A stretch of 64,000 nt of DNA from Streptomyces chumphonensis (GTDB taxonomy: Bacteria; Actinomycetota; Actinomycetes; Streptomycetales; Streptomycetaceae): positions 1-64,000 of the forward strand of contig NZ_JACXYU010000018.1 of assembly GCF_014779715.1 (NCBI RefSeq), written 5' to 3'. The notes beneath the pieces were generated by a model. The model worked only from the letters and a program-made list of their open reading frames with translations, was not told the DNA's origin and did no database searches. Position 1 is the stretch's first letter, and each line of letters starts with the position of its first letter. Both the position numbers and the translations under genes were made by a program. Positions 24,864 to 33,788 of this stretch are shown piece after piece.

Positions 24864-26225
24864 GTGAGCAAGGACCTCTCCCGTACCGCGTACGACCACC
24901 TGTGGATGCACTTCACCCGCATGTCGTCGTACGAGAACGCCCCCGTCCCCACCATCGTGCGGGGCGAGGGCACCTACGTCTACGACGACCGGGGCAAGCG
25001 CTACCTCGACGGACTCGCCGGACTGTTCGTCGTCCAGGCGGGGCACGGCCGCACCGAGCTGGCGGAGGCCGCGGCGAAGCAGGCGCGGGAGCTGGCCTTC
25101 TTCCCCGTGTGGTCCTACGCCCACCCCAAGGCCGTCGAGCTGGCGGAGCGCCTGGCCCACCACGCCCCGGGCGACCTGAACAAGGTCTTCTTCACCACCG
25201 GGGGCGGCGAGGCCGTCGAGACGGCGTGGAAGCTGGCCAAGCAGTACCACAAGCTCACCGGGAACCACACGAAGTACAAGGTCATATCGCGGGCCGTCGC
25301 CTACCACGGCACCCCGCAGGGCGCCCTGTCCATCACCGGCCTCCCGGCGCTCAAGGCGCCCTTCGAGCCGCTGGTCCCCGGCGCCCACAAGGTGCCGAAC
25401 ACCAACATCTACCGCGCTCCGATCCACGGCGACGACCCCGAGGCGTTCGGCCGCTGGGCCGCCGACCAGATCGAGCAGCAGATCCTCTTCGAGGGCCCGG
25501 AGACGGTCGCCGCCGTCTTCCTGGAGCCGGTGCAGAACGCGGGCGGATGCTTCCCGCCCCCGCCCGGGTACTTCCAGCGGGTGCGCGAGATCTGCGACCG
25601 GTACGACGTGCTGCTCGTCTCCGACGAGGTCATCTGCGCCTTCGGTCGCCTCGGCACCGTCTTCGCGTGCGACAAGTTCGGCTACGTGCCGGACATCATC
25701 ACCTGCGCCAAGGGCATGACCTCGGGCTACTCGCCCATCGGCGCGGCGATCATCTCCGACCGCCTGGCCGAACCGTTCTACCGGGGCGACAACACCTTCC
25801 TGCACGGCTACACCTTCGGCGGCCACCCGGTCTCGGCGGCCGTGGCGCTGGCCAACCTCGACATCTTCGAGCGCGAGGGCCTCCCCCAGCACGTGCTGGA
25901 CAACGAGGGCGCCTTCCACGCCACCCTGAGCAAGCTGAACGACCTGCCGATCGTCGGTGACGTACGCGGCAACGGCTTCTTCTACGGCATCGAACTGGTG
26001 AAGGACAAGGCCACCAAGGAGACGTTCGACGAGGAGGAGACCGAGCGCGTCCTCTACGGATTCCTCTCCAAGGCGCTCTTCGACCACGGCCTCTACTGCC
26101 GTGCCGACGACCGCGGCGACCCGGTCGTGCAGCTCGCACCGCCGCTCATCGCGGACCAGGGCACCTTCGACGAGATCGAGCAGACCCTGCGCACCGTGCT
26201 CACCGAGGCGTGGACCAGGCTCTGA
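24864..26225 (+). CDS. Class III aminotransferase (putrescine/diamine type)
   Basis: 453 residues. PLP-dependent fold-type I enzyme with GGGEAVETAWKLAKQY, DEVICAFGRLG and the PLP-lysine motif CAKGMTSGYSP. The MSKDLSRTAYDHLWMHFTRM start resembles putrescine/pyruvate and omega-aminotransferases (SpuC-like). It lies two bases after the Lrp gene. With the divergent dehydrogenase it would convert putrescine through 4-aminobutanal to GABA. Confidence 0.85.
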   Translation: MSKDLSRTAYDHLWMHFTRMSSYENAPVPTIVRGEGTYVYDDRGKRYLDGLAGLFVVQAGHGRTELAEAAAKQARELAFFPVWSYAHPKAVELAERLAHHAPGDLNKVFFTTGGGEAVETAWKLAKQYHKLTGNHTKYKVISRAVAYHGTPQGALSITGLPALKAPFEPLVPGAHKVPNTNIYRAPIHGDDPEAFGRWAADQIEQQILFEGPETVAAVFLEPVQNAGGCFPPPPGYFQRVREICDRYDVLLVSDEVICAFGRLGTVFACDKFGYVPDIITCAKGMTSGYSPIGAAIISDRLAEPFYRGDNTFLHGYTFGGHPVSAAVALANLDIFEREGLPQHVLDNEGAFHATLSKLNDLPIVGDVRGNGFFYGIELVKDKATKETFDEEETERVLYGFLSKALFDHGLYCRADDRGDPVVQLAPPLIADQGTFDEIEQTLRTVLTEAWTRL

Positions 26226-26240
26226 CCCCCCGGGCCCCCG

Positions 26241-26275
26241 GCCGGGCGCGACGCCTCCCCCGCGTCGCGCCCGGC
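26241..26275 (+). terminator. Terminator after the aminotransferase gene
   Basis: A perfect 14-bp stem (26241-26254 with 26262-26275) with a 7-base loop, 15 bases past the stop codon. Confidence 0.75.
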
Positions 26276-26388
26276 GGGGCCCTGCCCTACTCCCGACGAG
26301 CACCGGGCCTCACCCGCCCGGAGCAACCTGGACCGTGCCCCACGCCGGGCGCCCCCGACCGGCCGCCGTTCCTCCCTACCGTGCACGC

Positions 26389-27252
26389 ATGGCGTCCCCC
26401 GACCTTCCCCCCTCCGGACCGCGTAGCGGCGAGGCCCTGCTCAGCGCACGCGGGCTGCGCTACTCCCACGACGGCTCCCCCGCGCTGCTCGACGTCTCCC
26501 TGCACGTCGCGGAGGGCGAGATCGTCACCGTGACCGGTCCGCGCGGCTCCGGCAAGACGACGCTGCTGCACTGCCTCAGCGGCCGTCTCCTCCCCACGGA
26601 CGGAGAGGTGACGTTCGACGGTCTGGCCGTCCACACCCTCCCGCCGGCCGACCGGGAGCGACTGCGCCGCGACCGCTTCGGCTGGATCGGCCCCGAACCG
26701 ACCCTGGTGCCCGAGCTGAGCGTGTGGGAGAACGCGGCGCTACCGCTCCTGCTCGCCGGCACGGGCCGCCGGACCGCCCGCCGTGCCGCCGATCGGTGGC
26801 TGGAACGCCTGGACGTCGCCGACCACGCCCGGGACCGGCCCGCCGGACTGCTCCAGTCACAGCGCCAGCGGGTGGCCGTCGCGCGGGCGCTCGTCCACGA
26901 ACCGCAGGTGCTCTTCGCCGACGAACCCACCGCCCCCCTCCACACCGCGGACCGTGCCCAGGTGCTGCGGACGCTCACCACCGCCGCACGGTCGCACGGC
27001 ATCACCCTCGTCCTCGCCAGCCTCGACGCCGCCGTACTCGGCCTGCGCGCCGACGGTTCGGGCCCCGGTGGCACGGCCGACGACGAGCGGGAGGGCGCGG
27101 CCCCCGGCGGGGACGCGCCCGTCTCGAAGGTCGCGGCCGGGGACGCCCTGGCCGACCGCACCGTGACCCTGCTCGACGGCCGGGTCGTCGCCCCCCGCCC
27201 GGCCACCGCCCCCAGCGCACAGGACCCGGAAGCGTGCTCCCTCTCCGTCTGA
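26389..27252 (+). CDS. ABC transporter ATP-binding protein with degenerate motifs
   Basis: 287 residues. The Walker A GPRGSGKTT and Walker B VLFADEP are intact, but the signature that should read LSGGQ is LLQSQRQ, and the Q-loop Gln is not evident (GPEPTLVPELS). The N-terminal 20 residues and a Gly/Asp-rich insertion near residue 225 are extra. It resembles LolD/MacB-type ATPases paired with a membrane protein, here encoded in the next overlapping gene. It may have low or altered ATPase activity. Confidence 0.8.
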   Translation: MASPDLPPSGPRSGEALLSARGLRYSHDGSPALLDVSLHVAEGEIVTVTGPRGSGKTTLLHCLSGRLLPTDGEVTFDGLAVHTLPPADRERLRRDRFGWIGPEPTLVPELSVWENAALPLLLAGTGRRTARRAADRWLERLDVADHARDRPAGLLQSQRQRVAVARALVHEPQVLFADEPTAPLHTADRAQVLRTLTTAARSHGITLVLASLDAAVLGLRADGSGPGGTADDEREGAAPGGDAPVSKVAAGDALADRTVTLLDGRVVAPRPATAPSAQDPEACSLSV

Positions 27253-28397
27253 TCCGCGGCGGCGCGCCGCTGACCCAGCTGCCCCGTCTGCTCGTCGTCG
27301 CCGCCGCCGGAAGCGTGGGCTTCCTGCTGCTGTGCGCCCTCAGCTACGCACTCAACCATCCGGGGGACGCCGGCGTGGCCGTGCCCCGGCTGCTGTGGTG
27401 CCTGGTACCGCTGGCCGCGACCGTCCAGCTCGCCGCCCTCGTCGCCCGCACCGCACCGGGCCCCCGGACCAGGGCCGCCCTCGACGCCGTCGGCCTCGGC
27501 GCCACCGGGCTGCCGCTGCTGGCGGCCCTCCAGACGGCGGTGTTCTGCCTGCTGGGCAGCGCCCTGGCGCTGCTGGTGTACCTGCATCTGCGCGGCGACG
27601 TCGTCGGGTTGCCCTTCGACGGCGCGGCAGCCGAACTCGTCGCGGCCGGACGCCCGCTGCCCGTCGTGGCCACGCTCACCCTGCTGCTGGTCGTCCCGCT
27701 CGTGGCGGCGGGGGCCACCGCGCTCAGCCTGCGGGCCACGGCCGCGCGGCGCGCCGCGCACCCGCAGCCGCCGGCCCTCGACCGGGCCGGGCCCCCGCTG
27801 CCGTTGCCGGTCGGCCTGTCCTACGGCACCGCCCTCATCGGTGTCGGGATCGCCCTGGAGACCTACGCCGCACGCGGCACGGGCGCACCCGTGCCCCTGC
27901 CCGGCGCCGGAACGGGCCCCGGACCCGGCGTCGTCACCGGGTGGCTGCTCACGGCACTCGGCCTGGTGCTGGCCGGCCCCGGGCTCACCCAGCTGGCGGG
28001 CCGGCTGCTCGCCGCCGCGCGGCCCGGGGCCATGCGGTTCCTGGCCGGGCGCATCCTCCAGGAGGAGGCGCCGCACATCGGGGCGCCGCTGGGCGTCCTG
28101 TGCGCCGCCGGGTGCGGGCTGATCGCCGCCTCGCACCTGTACGGCCCCGACCGCCCGCTGGGCCCGCTCACCGTCCTCGGCGGCCTCGTCGTCGTGGGCT
28201 GCGCGGTGGCCGGGGTCTGCACCGCCGTGGCCGGTTCCCGGGCGGCCCTCGCTCCGGCCCGGGCGGCCCTCGCCCAACTGGGCGCCACCCGGGAACTCCT
28301 GCGCGGGGCGGCGGCCCTGCGGGTGGCGGCGGTGCTCGCCGTCCTGACCCCCGTCACCTGGGGGGTGGCCCAGCTCGCCGCGCTGCCCCTGACCTGA
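27234..28397 (+). CDS. ABC transporter permease-like membrane protein
   Basis: 387 residues starting at a GTG inside the ATPase gene (19-base overlap). Hydrophobic segments cluster at residues 20-40, 55-75, 85-110, 135-160, 180-195, 220-245, 280-310 and 350-387, with a topology like FtsX/MacB-type permeases of actinobacteria. The substrate is unknown. Confidence 0.7.
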   Translation: MLPLRLIRGGAPLTQLPRLLVVAAAGSVGFLLLCALSYALNHPGDAGVAVPRLLWCLVPLAATVQLAALVARTAPGPRTRAALDAVGLGATGLPLLAALQTAVFCLLGSALALLVYLHLRGDVVGLPFDGAAAELVAAGRPLPVVATLTLLLVVPLVAAGATALSLRATAARRAAHPQPPALDRAGPPLPLPVGLSYGTALIGVGIALETYAARGTGAPVPLPGAGTGPGPGVVTGWLLTALGLVLAGPGLTQLAGRLLAAARPGAMRFLAGRILQEEAPHIGAPLGVLCAAGCGLIAASHLYGPDRPLGPLTVLGGLVVVGCAVAGVCTAVAGSRAALAPARAALAQLGATRELLRGAAALRVAAVLAVLTPVTWGVAQLAALPLT

Positions 28398-28412
28398 ACG
28401 GGCCGCACGGGG

Positions 28413-29450
28413 CTACGCGTGCGGAGGCAGCCGGACGAGCTCCTCGGCGTCGAAGGCCACCCGCACGGCGTCCCCCACGTCCGGGGCGCGCCGCAACGTG
28501 CAGGCGGCCTCCAGCCGGGGCGCGCCCTCGACGTCGAGCAGCACGGCGACATGGTCGCCCCGGAAGGTCCGGGAGACCACACGCGCGCGCAGGCCGTCCC
28601 CGCCGTCCAGGCGCACCCCCGTGGGCCGGACGAGCAGCGTGCAGGGTCCGGCCGGCGTGCCGTCCGGGACGGGGAGCTCCCCCCACGCGGTGCGCACGAC
28701 GGCGGGCGTGCCCGCGCGGACCGTGCCCGGCACGAGGTTGTCGAAGCCCAGGAAGCGGGCGACGAAGGCGGACGCCGGTCGCTGCCACACCTCGGAAGGG
28801 GTACCGCTCTGCGCGATGCGGCCGTCCCTCATCACGGCGACCCGGTGGGCCAGCGCGAAGGCCTCCCCCTGGTCGTGGGTGACGGCGAGGACGGTCGTGC
28901 CGAGCCGCTCGAAGAGCTCCCGCAACTCCACGACGAGCCGCTCCCGCAGGCCCCGGTCGAGCTGGCCGAGCGGTTCGTCGAGCATGAGCAGCCGGGGCTC
29001 GGGGGCCAGGGCCCGCGCCAGCGCCACCCGCTGCTGCTCACCCCCGGAGAGGGACGCCACGGCCCGCCGCCCGGCCCCGGGCAGGCCGACCAGCTCCAGC
29101 AGCTCGGCCACCCGCGCGGCGGCCCGCGCCCGCGACGCGCCGCGCATGCGCAACCCGAAGGCCACGTTCCCCGCCACGTCCCGCTGCGGGAAGAGCTGGT
29201 GGTCCTGGAACATCAGCCCGAGATCGCGCCGGTGGGCCGGGACGCCGGCCTGGTCGCGCCCGGCCACCCGGACGCGTCCGGCGTCGACGGCCTGGAGCCC
29301 GGCGACGGCCCGCAGGAGGGTGGACTTGCCCCCGCCGCTCGGGCCGAGCACGCACACCGTCTCCCGTTCGGCGACGGACAGGTCGACCGCGTCGAGCACG
29401 GAACGCTCCCCGAAACGGACGGTGAGGGCCTCCACATCCAGTGACGCCAT
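28413..29450 (-). CDS. Thiamine/iron-type ABC transporter ATP-binding protein
   Basis: 345 residues with Walker A (GPSGGGKST), signature LSGGEQQR, Walker B (LLMLDEP) and a C-terminal TOBE-like regulatory domain (about 240-345). It belongs to the CUT2/FbpC-PotA-like class. The ATG is at 29448-29450, next to the stop of the permease gene. As the third gene behind a TPP riboswitch it is probably the energising subunit of a thiamine or thiamine-phosphate importer. Confidence 0.88.
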   Translation of the reverse strand: MASLDVEALTVRFGERSVLDAVDLSVAERETVCVLGPSGGGKSTLLRAVAGLQAVDAGRVRVAGRDQAGVPAHRRDLGLMFQDHQLFPQRDVAGNVAFGLRMRGASRARAAARVAELLELVGLPGAGRRAVASLSGGEQQRVALARALAPEPRLLMLDEPLGQLDRGLRERLVVELRELFERLGTTVLAVTHDQGEAFALAHRVAVMRDGRIAQSGTPSEVWQRPASAFVARFLGFDNLVPGTVRAGTPAVVRTAWGELPVPDGTPAGPCTLLVRPTGVRLDGGDGLRARVVSRTFRGDHVAVLLDVEGAPRLEAACTLRRAPDVGDAVRVAFDAEELVRLPPHA

Positions 29451-29451
29451 G

Positions 29452-31176
29452 TCAGAACTCCCCCGAGCTGTGGGTCCGGGCACGCTCCAGGGCCAGCAGC
29501 CCCGCCGCGCACACCAGCATGAGAATGGTGCTCAGCGCCATCGCCTGCCCGTAGTTCAGCTCCCCCGCACGGCCGAGGAGCCGGGCGACGGCGACGGGCA
29601 GGGTGGGCGTGCCGGCCCGGGCGATGAAGACCGTCGCCCCGAACTCGCCGAGGGAGACGGCGAAGGCGAACCCCGCCGCCACCGCGAGCGCACGCCGCAC
29701 CAGCGGCAGGTCCACCTCGCGCCACGCGCGCAGCGGCGAGGCCCCGAGCACGGCGGCGGCCTCCCGCAGCCGCTCGTCCACGGCCCGCAGCACCGGCAGC
29801 ATCGTCCGGATGACGAAGGGCACCCCGACCAGCGCCTGGGCGATCGGCACCAGCAGCCACGCCGACCTGAGGTCCAGCGGCGGCTCGTCGAGCGCGATGA
29901 GGAACCCGAAGCCGACCGTGACGGCGGACGTCCCCAGCGGCAGCATCAGCAGCGCGTCGAATCCCCGCACGAGCCGCCCCGCCCGGCGGGTGAGCGCCGC
30001 CGCCGCCAGCCCCCCGACGGTGACGGCGATGACCGTGGCCACGGCGGCGTAGGCGAGCGAGTTGCCGACGGCCTCGACGGCGGGCACGACGAAGGTGCTC
30101 CCGGTGCCCGGTTCGGCGGTCAGCTCCCGGTAGAACAGCAGCCCGTACCCCTCCGGGGTGGCCAGGGAGCGCTCGACGAGCACGGCCAGCGGGAGCAGGA
30201 GCAGCACGGCGATGACGGCGAGCTGCGACCACAGCAGCGCCCACTGGCCCGCGCCCCGGGGCCGCCGGGCGGTACGGGCGGCGTCGACCAGCCGCAGCGC
30301 GCTCTCCCTGCGACGCACCGTCCAGGCGTGCACGCCCAGCAGCACCCCCACGGCGGCGAACTGCAGGCAGCTGAGCACCGCCGCCGTCGGCAGGTCCAGG
30401 AACTGGGCGGTCTGCCGGTAGATCTCCACCTCCAACGTGGCGTACCGGGAGCCCCCCAGGATCTGGACGACGCCGAAGGAGGTGAACGTGAAGAGGAAGA
30501 CCATCAGGGCCGCCGCGAGGACGGCGGGCGCCAGCGCCGGCAGGGTGACCCGGAGCCAGGCCGCCGGCCGGGAGGCACCCAGCGTCCGGGCGGCCTCCTC
30601 CTGGCGCGGGTCCAGCTGGGCCCACAGCCCGCCGACCGTGCGGACCACGACGGCGTAGTTGAAGAACACGTGGGCGAGCAGGATGGCCCACAGACTCGTG
30701 TCGAGCCGCACGCCCCAGGCGTTCTCCAGCACGCCGCCCCGGCCCAGCAGCGCGAGGAACGCGGAGCCGACGACGACGGTCGGCAGGACGAACGGCACCG
30801 TGACGACGGCCCGCAGCAGCCGCTTGCCAGGGAAGTCGAGGCGGGCGAACACATAGGCGCCGGGCAGCGCCAGGGCCAGGGTCAGCGCGGTGGAGGCCGC
30901 CGCCTGGCCGAGGGTGAACCCGAGGACGTCGAGCATCAGCGGGTCGGTCAGCACCTCGACGGCCCGGGTGAGGTCCCACCGGCCGTCCTCACGCAGTCCT
31001 CGCGCGACGATCGCGACGACCGGGTAGCCGAAGAAGAGCCCGAAGAAGGCCATCGGGACGGCCATCAGTCCGAGGCGTACCGTGAGCCCGCGCCGCCCGC
31101 CCCCCGCACGGGCGGCACGAGCCGTTCCGGTGCCCCCGCCGGTCAGCGCATCAGTGCGGACCACTGCTTGATCCAC
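29452..31176 (-). CDS. Thiamine-type ABC transporter permease (two fused domains)
   Basis: 574 residues containing two MetI-type permease domains, each with an EAA loop (EEAARTLGASRPAAWLRVTL and EAAAVLGASPLRAWREVDLP). This is the ThiP/FbpB arrangement with about twelve membrane segments. The gene overlaps the substrate-binding protein gene by 22-34 bases depending on which GTG (31176 or 31164) is used. Confidence 0.88.
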   Translation of the reverse strand: MDQAVVRTDALTGGGTGTARAARAGGGRRGLTVRLGLMAVPMAFFGLFFGYPVVAIVARGLREDGRWDLTRAVEVLTDPLMLDVLGFTLGQAAASTALTLALALPGAYVFARLDFPGKRLLRAVVTVPFVLPTVVVGSAFLALLGRGGVLENAWGVRLDTSLWAILLAHVFFNYAVVVRTVGGLWAQLDPRQEEAARTLGASRPAAWLRVTLPALAPAVLAAALMVFLFTFTSFGVVQILGGSRYATLEVEIYRQTAQFLDLPTAAVLSCLQFAAVGVLLGVHAWTVRRRESALRLVDAARTARRPRGAGQWALLWSQLAVIAVLLLLPLAVLVERSLATPEGYGLLFYRELTAEPGTGSTFVVPAVEAVGNSLAYAAVATVIAVTVGGLAAAALTRRAGRLVRGFDALLMLPLGTSAVTVGFGFLIALDEPPLDLRSAWLLVPIAQALVGVPFVIRTMLPVLRAVDERLREAAAVLGASPLRAWREVDLPLVRRALAVAAGFAFAVSLGEFGATVFIARAGTPTLPVAVARLLGRAGELNYGQAMALSTILMLVCAAGLLALERARTHSSGEF

Positions 31177-32228
31177 TGCTCCCGGTTGGCGTCGATCTCC
31201 TCCGGGGCGACGGTGTGCGGGTCCTCGATCTCGGCGCCGTACTCGGTGAAGATCCGCGGCAGCACGGCGTCCTGCCGGGCGGGGCGGACGAACATGTTCA
31301 GCGGGATGTCCTCCTGGAAGGAGGTGCCGAGCATGAAGTCGATGAGCGCCTTGCCCCCCTCGGGGTTGCCCGCGCCGTCCAGCAGCCCGGCGAACTCGGT
31401 CTGGCGGAAGCAGGTGCCGGGGGCGACGCCCGTCGGCGCCTCCTCCGGGTCCTTGTCCGTGCCGTAGTGGACCTCGGCCACGGGGCTCGCGGCGTAGGAG
31501 ACGACCAGCGGGCGGTCACCGTCCCGGCCGCCGGCGGAGCCGCTGAACATGTCGTTGTAGGACTGCTCCCAGCCCTCCGCCTGCACGGCGCCGTTGGCCT
31601 TGAGGTCCTTCCAGTAGTCCTGCCAGCCCTCTTCGCCGTAGGCGCCGACGGTGGCGAGGAGGAAGGCCAGGCCCGGTGAGGAGGTGGCGGGGTTCTGCAC
31701 GACCAGCATGTCCCGGTACTCGGGCCGGGTGAGGTCCTCCAGCGTCCGGGGCGGCTCGACGTCCTCGGCCTCGAAGTGGGCGCGGTCGTAGTTGACGCAG
31801 ACGTCGCCGGTGTCCACGGGGGTCACCCGGTGCTTCTCGGCGTCCAGCCGGAGGTCCTCGGGGACCTCGGCCAGGCCCTCGGCCTTGTACGGGGTGAAGA
31901 CCCCGCCCTCGAGCGCCTTGGAGAGCATGGTGTTGTCGACGCCGAAGAGGACGTCACCCTCCGGGTTCCCGGCGGTGAGGACCGCCTTGTTGACCATGAC
32001 GCCGGCGTCCCCGCTCTGGACCACCTCGACGCGGTAGCCGGTCTCCTGCGTGAACTGCTTCAGCACGTCCTCGGAGACGACGAAGGACTGGTGCGTGACG
32101 AGGGTGACCGTCTGGTCCTTCCCCTCGTCCGACGCCCCGGAGTCACCGGACCCGCCGCACCCCGCCAGGAGCGCGGTGCCCAACGTGGCGGCGAGGGTTC
32201 CCTTGAACACGGTCGTGGTGCGCTTCAT
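31143..32228 (-). CDS. Thiamine ABC transporter substrate-binding lipoprotein
   Basis: 361 residues. A lipoprotein signal with lipobox LLAGC (Cys at about 24) is followed by a type 2 periplasmic-binding fold: TVTLVTHQSFVVSEDVLKQF, DVLFGVDNTML, VDTGDVCVNYD, NPATSSPGLAFLLATVG, VVSYAASPVAEV. This matches the TbpA/ThiB thiamine-binding family. The upstream TPP riboswitch supports that substrate. Confidence 0.92.
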   Translation of the reverse strand: MKRTTTVFKGTLAATLGTALLAGCGGSGDSGASDEGKDQTVTLVTHQSFVVSEDVLKQFTQETGYRVEVVQSGDAGVMVNKAVLTAGNPEGDVLFGVDNTMLSKALEGGVFTPYKAEGLAEVPEDLRLDAEKHRVTPVDTGDVCVNYDRAHFEAEDVEPPRTLEDLTRPEYRDMLVVQNPATSSPGLAFLLATVGAYGEEGWQDYWKDLKANGAVQAEGWEQSYNDMFSGSAGGRDGDRPLVVSYAASPVAEVHYGTDKDPEEAPTGVAPGTCFRQTEFAGLLDGAGNPEGGKALIDFMLGTSFQEDIPLNMFVRPARQDAVLPRIFTEYGAEIEDPHTVAPEEIDANREQWIKQWSALMR

Positions 32229-32229
32229 C

Positions 32230-32265
32230 GTGCTGCCTTCGGATACGGGCGCATGCGGGCAGCAC
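32230..32265 (-). promoter_or_regulatory. Start-site hairpin downstream of the TPP aptamer
   Basis: GTGCTGCC (32265-32258, minus strand) pairs perfectly with GGCAGCAC (32237-32230), one base before the ATG at 32228. The weak AAGG ribosome site adjoins the stem. This is a candidate expression platform acting by hiding the translation start; no T-run is present for Rho-independent termination. Confidence 0.55.
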
Positions 32266-32274
32266 GAGAGGTTC

Positions 32275-32372
32275 CGAACTTCCTACCCAGCATGACCTGG
32301 GCAAGGTTCGAGGGTCTGCGGTACCTGCCCTGACGGGCGCCTACCGCACTCTCAGCGCTGCGCGCTCCCCTG
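32275..32372 (-). promoter_or_regulatory. TPP riboswitch (THI element)
   Basis: Read on the minus strand, GGGGAGC (32370-32364), GCTGAGAGTGCGG (CTGAGA at 32355-32350), ACCCTCGAACC and GGTCATGCTGGGTAGGAAG follow in the order of the conserved thi-box. The leader ends just before the thiamine-type transporter genes, so thiamine pyrophosphate should switch off uptake. Confidence 0.92.
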
Positions 32373-32468
32373 TCGGATGGTGATTCGTATGTTCGGACGA
32401 TACCAGCGCCCCCGCGGACCCCGACGGCCAGGTGGGCGAAGTCGGCCCCCGGCCGGAGCCGGGCACCC

Positions 32469-33575
32469 TCAGCGCTCGCCCGCCGCCAGCTGCCCGCAGG
32501 CGCCGTCGATCTCCTGCCCCCGGGTGTCCCGCACCGTCACGGGCACACCGTGCCGTTTCAGCGCCCGGACGAACTCCCGCTCGTCCTCGGGACGGGAGGC
32601 CGTCCACTTCGAGCCCGGCGTGGGGTTGAGCGGGATGAGGTTGACGTGCACCCGCTTGTTCTTGAGCAGCCGACCCAGCAGGTCCGCCCGCCAGGCCTGG
32701 TCGTTGATGTCCCGGATCAGCGCGTACTCGATGGACACCCGGCGCCCGGAGACCTCCGCGTACTCCCACGCCGCGTCCAGCACCTCGCGGACCTTCCAGC
32801 GGGTGTTGACCGGCACGAGGGTGTCGCGCAGCTCGTCGTCCGGCGCGTGCAGCGAGACGGCGAGCCGGCACGTGAAGCCCTCGGCCGCGAACCGCCGCAT
32901 GGCCGGCACCAGGCCGACCGTCGAGACCGTGATGCCGCGCTGCGACAGGCCCACACCGTCCGGCGCCGGATCCGTCAGCCGCCGGATCGCGCCCACCACC
33001 CGGTTGTAGTTGGCGAGCGGCTCCCCCATCCCCATGAAGACGATGTTGGACAGCCGGGCCGGGCCTCCGGGGACCTCCCCGTCCCGCAGGGCCCGCATGC
33101 CGTCGACGATCTGGTGCACGATCTCGGCCGTCGACAGGTTCCGGTCGAGGCCGGCCTGTCCGGTGGCGCAGAACGGGCAGTTCATGCCACACCCGGCCTG
33201 GGAGGAGATGCACATCGTGACGCGGTCCGGGTAGCGCATCAGCACCGACTCGACCAGCGTGCCGTCGTGCAGCCGCCACAGCGTCTTGCGCGTCGCCCCG
33301 TCGTCGCACGCGACATGTCGCACGACGCTCATCAGCTCCGGGAGCAGCGCGTCGGCCAGCTTCCCCCGCGCGGCGGCGGGGATGTCCGTCCACTGCTCCG
33401 GATCGTGCGCGTACCGGGCGAAGTAGTGCTGGGACAGCTGCCGGGCACGGAACGGCTTCTCACCGATGCCGGCCACCGCCTCCTTGCGTTCGGCGGGGTC
33501 GAGGTCGGCGAGGTGCCGCGGCGGCTTGGCAGCCCCCCGCGGCGCGACAAAGGTCAGTTCTCCAGGCGCAGGCAT
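32469..33575 (-). CDS. rlmN: 23S rRNA (adenine-C2)-methyltransferase RlmN
   Basis: 368 residues. Radical-SAM Cx3Cx2C cluster motif in CISSQAGCGMNCPFCATG, SAM-binding NIVFMGMGEPLANY, ISLHAPDDE-type segment and the C-terminal DTRGQEIDGACGQL with the methyl-carrying Cys. It methylates A2503 of 23S rRNA and some tRNAs. The start is taken as the ATG at 33573-33575 (MPAPGELTF), the usual family start, not the ATG at 33599. The first 20 coding bases lie inside the left att repeat of the integrated element, which leaves the protein intact but replaces everything upstream of the att repeat. Confidence 0.95.
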   Translation of the reverse strand: MPAPGELTFVAPRGAAKPPRHLADLDPAERKEAVAGIGEKPFRARQLSQHYFARYAHDPEQWTDIPAAARGKLADALLPELMSVVRHVACDDGATRKTLWRLHDGTLVESVLMRYPDRVTMCISSQAGCGMNCPFCATGQAGLDRNLSTAEIVHQIVDGMRALRDGEVPGGPARLSNIVFMGMGEPLANYNRVVGAIRRLTDPAPDGVGLSQRGITVSTVGLVPAMRRFAAEGFTCRLAVSLHAPDDELRDTLVPVNTRWKVREVLDAAWEYAEVSGRRVSIEYALIRDINDQAWRADLLGRLLKNKRVHVNLIPLNPTPGSKWTASRPEDEREFVRALKRHGVPVTVRDTRGQEIDGACGQLAAGER

Positions 33576-33597
33576 AACCTCACCAGTGTCGCAGATC
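33556..33597. repeat. Left attachment site (42-bp direct repeat)
   Basis: Identical to 44981-45022 over 42 bases; the flanking bases differ at both ends (33555 c against g, 33598 a against g). It covers the ribosome site and first 20 coding bases of rlmN. Confidence 0.95.
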
Positions 33598-33763
33598 ATC
33601 TAGCGGACCCCAGGTCAGCCGAGTAGGACCCCCGTCACCCTCTGCCGTCACCTGTCAGCGTTGGCCACCCTCGCACGGCCCACAGACGGCCCAGACGTCC
33701 TCCACGAGATCAACGCAGCCCCTGCTCACGGCTACGTCGATCTTGTAACATCCATTCACTTGA

Positions 33764-33775
33764 TCACCTAGGTGA
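33764..33775. promoter_or_regulatory. 12-bp palindrome at the restriction gene ribosome site
   Basis: TCACCTAGGTGA is a perfect palindrome that runs into the GGTGAAGGG ribosome site of the endonuclease gene. It could be an operator or an RNA stem limiting translation of the nuclease. Otherwise the stretch 33598-33788 shows no gene. Confidence 0.35.
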
Positions 33776-33788
33776 AGGGCCAGCTTCC

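Noticed and set aside
33575..33599. Longer rlmN start at the ATG 33597-33599
   Set aside because: The family begins at MPAPGELTF-type residues; the extra eight codons are inside or beyond the att repeat and correspond to the end of the GNAT gene in another frame.
33598..33788. A tRNA gene at the attachment site
   Set aside because: AICEs often use tRNA genes, but the repeat shows no cloverleaf, no T-loop box B sequence and lies in protein-coding DNA.
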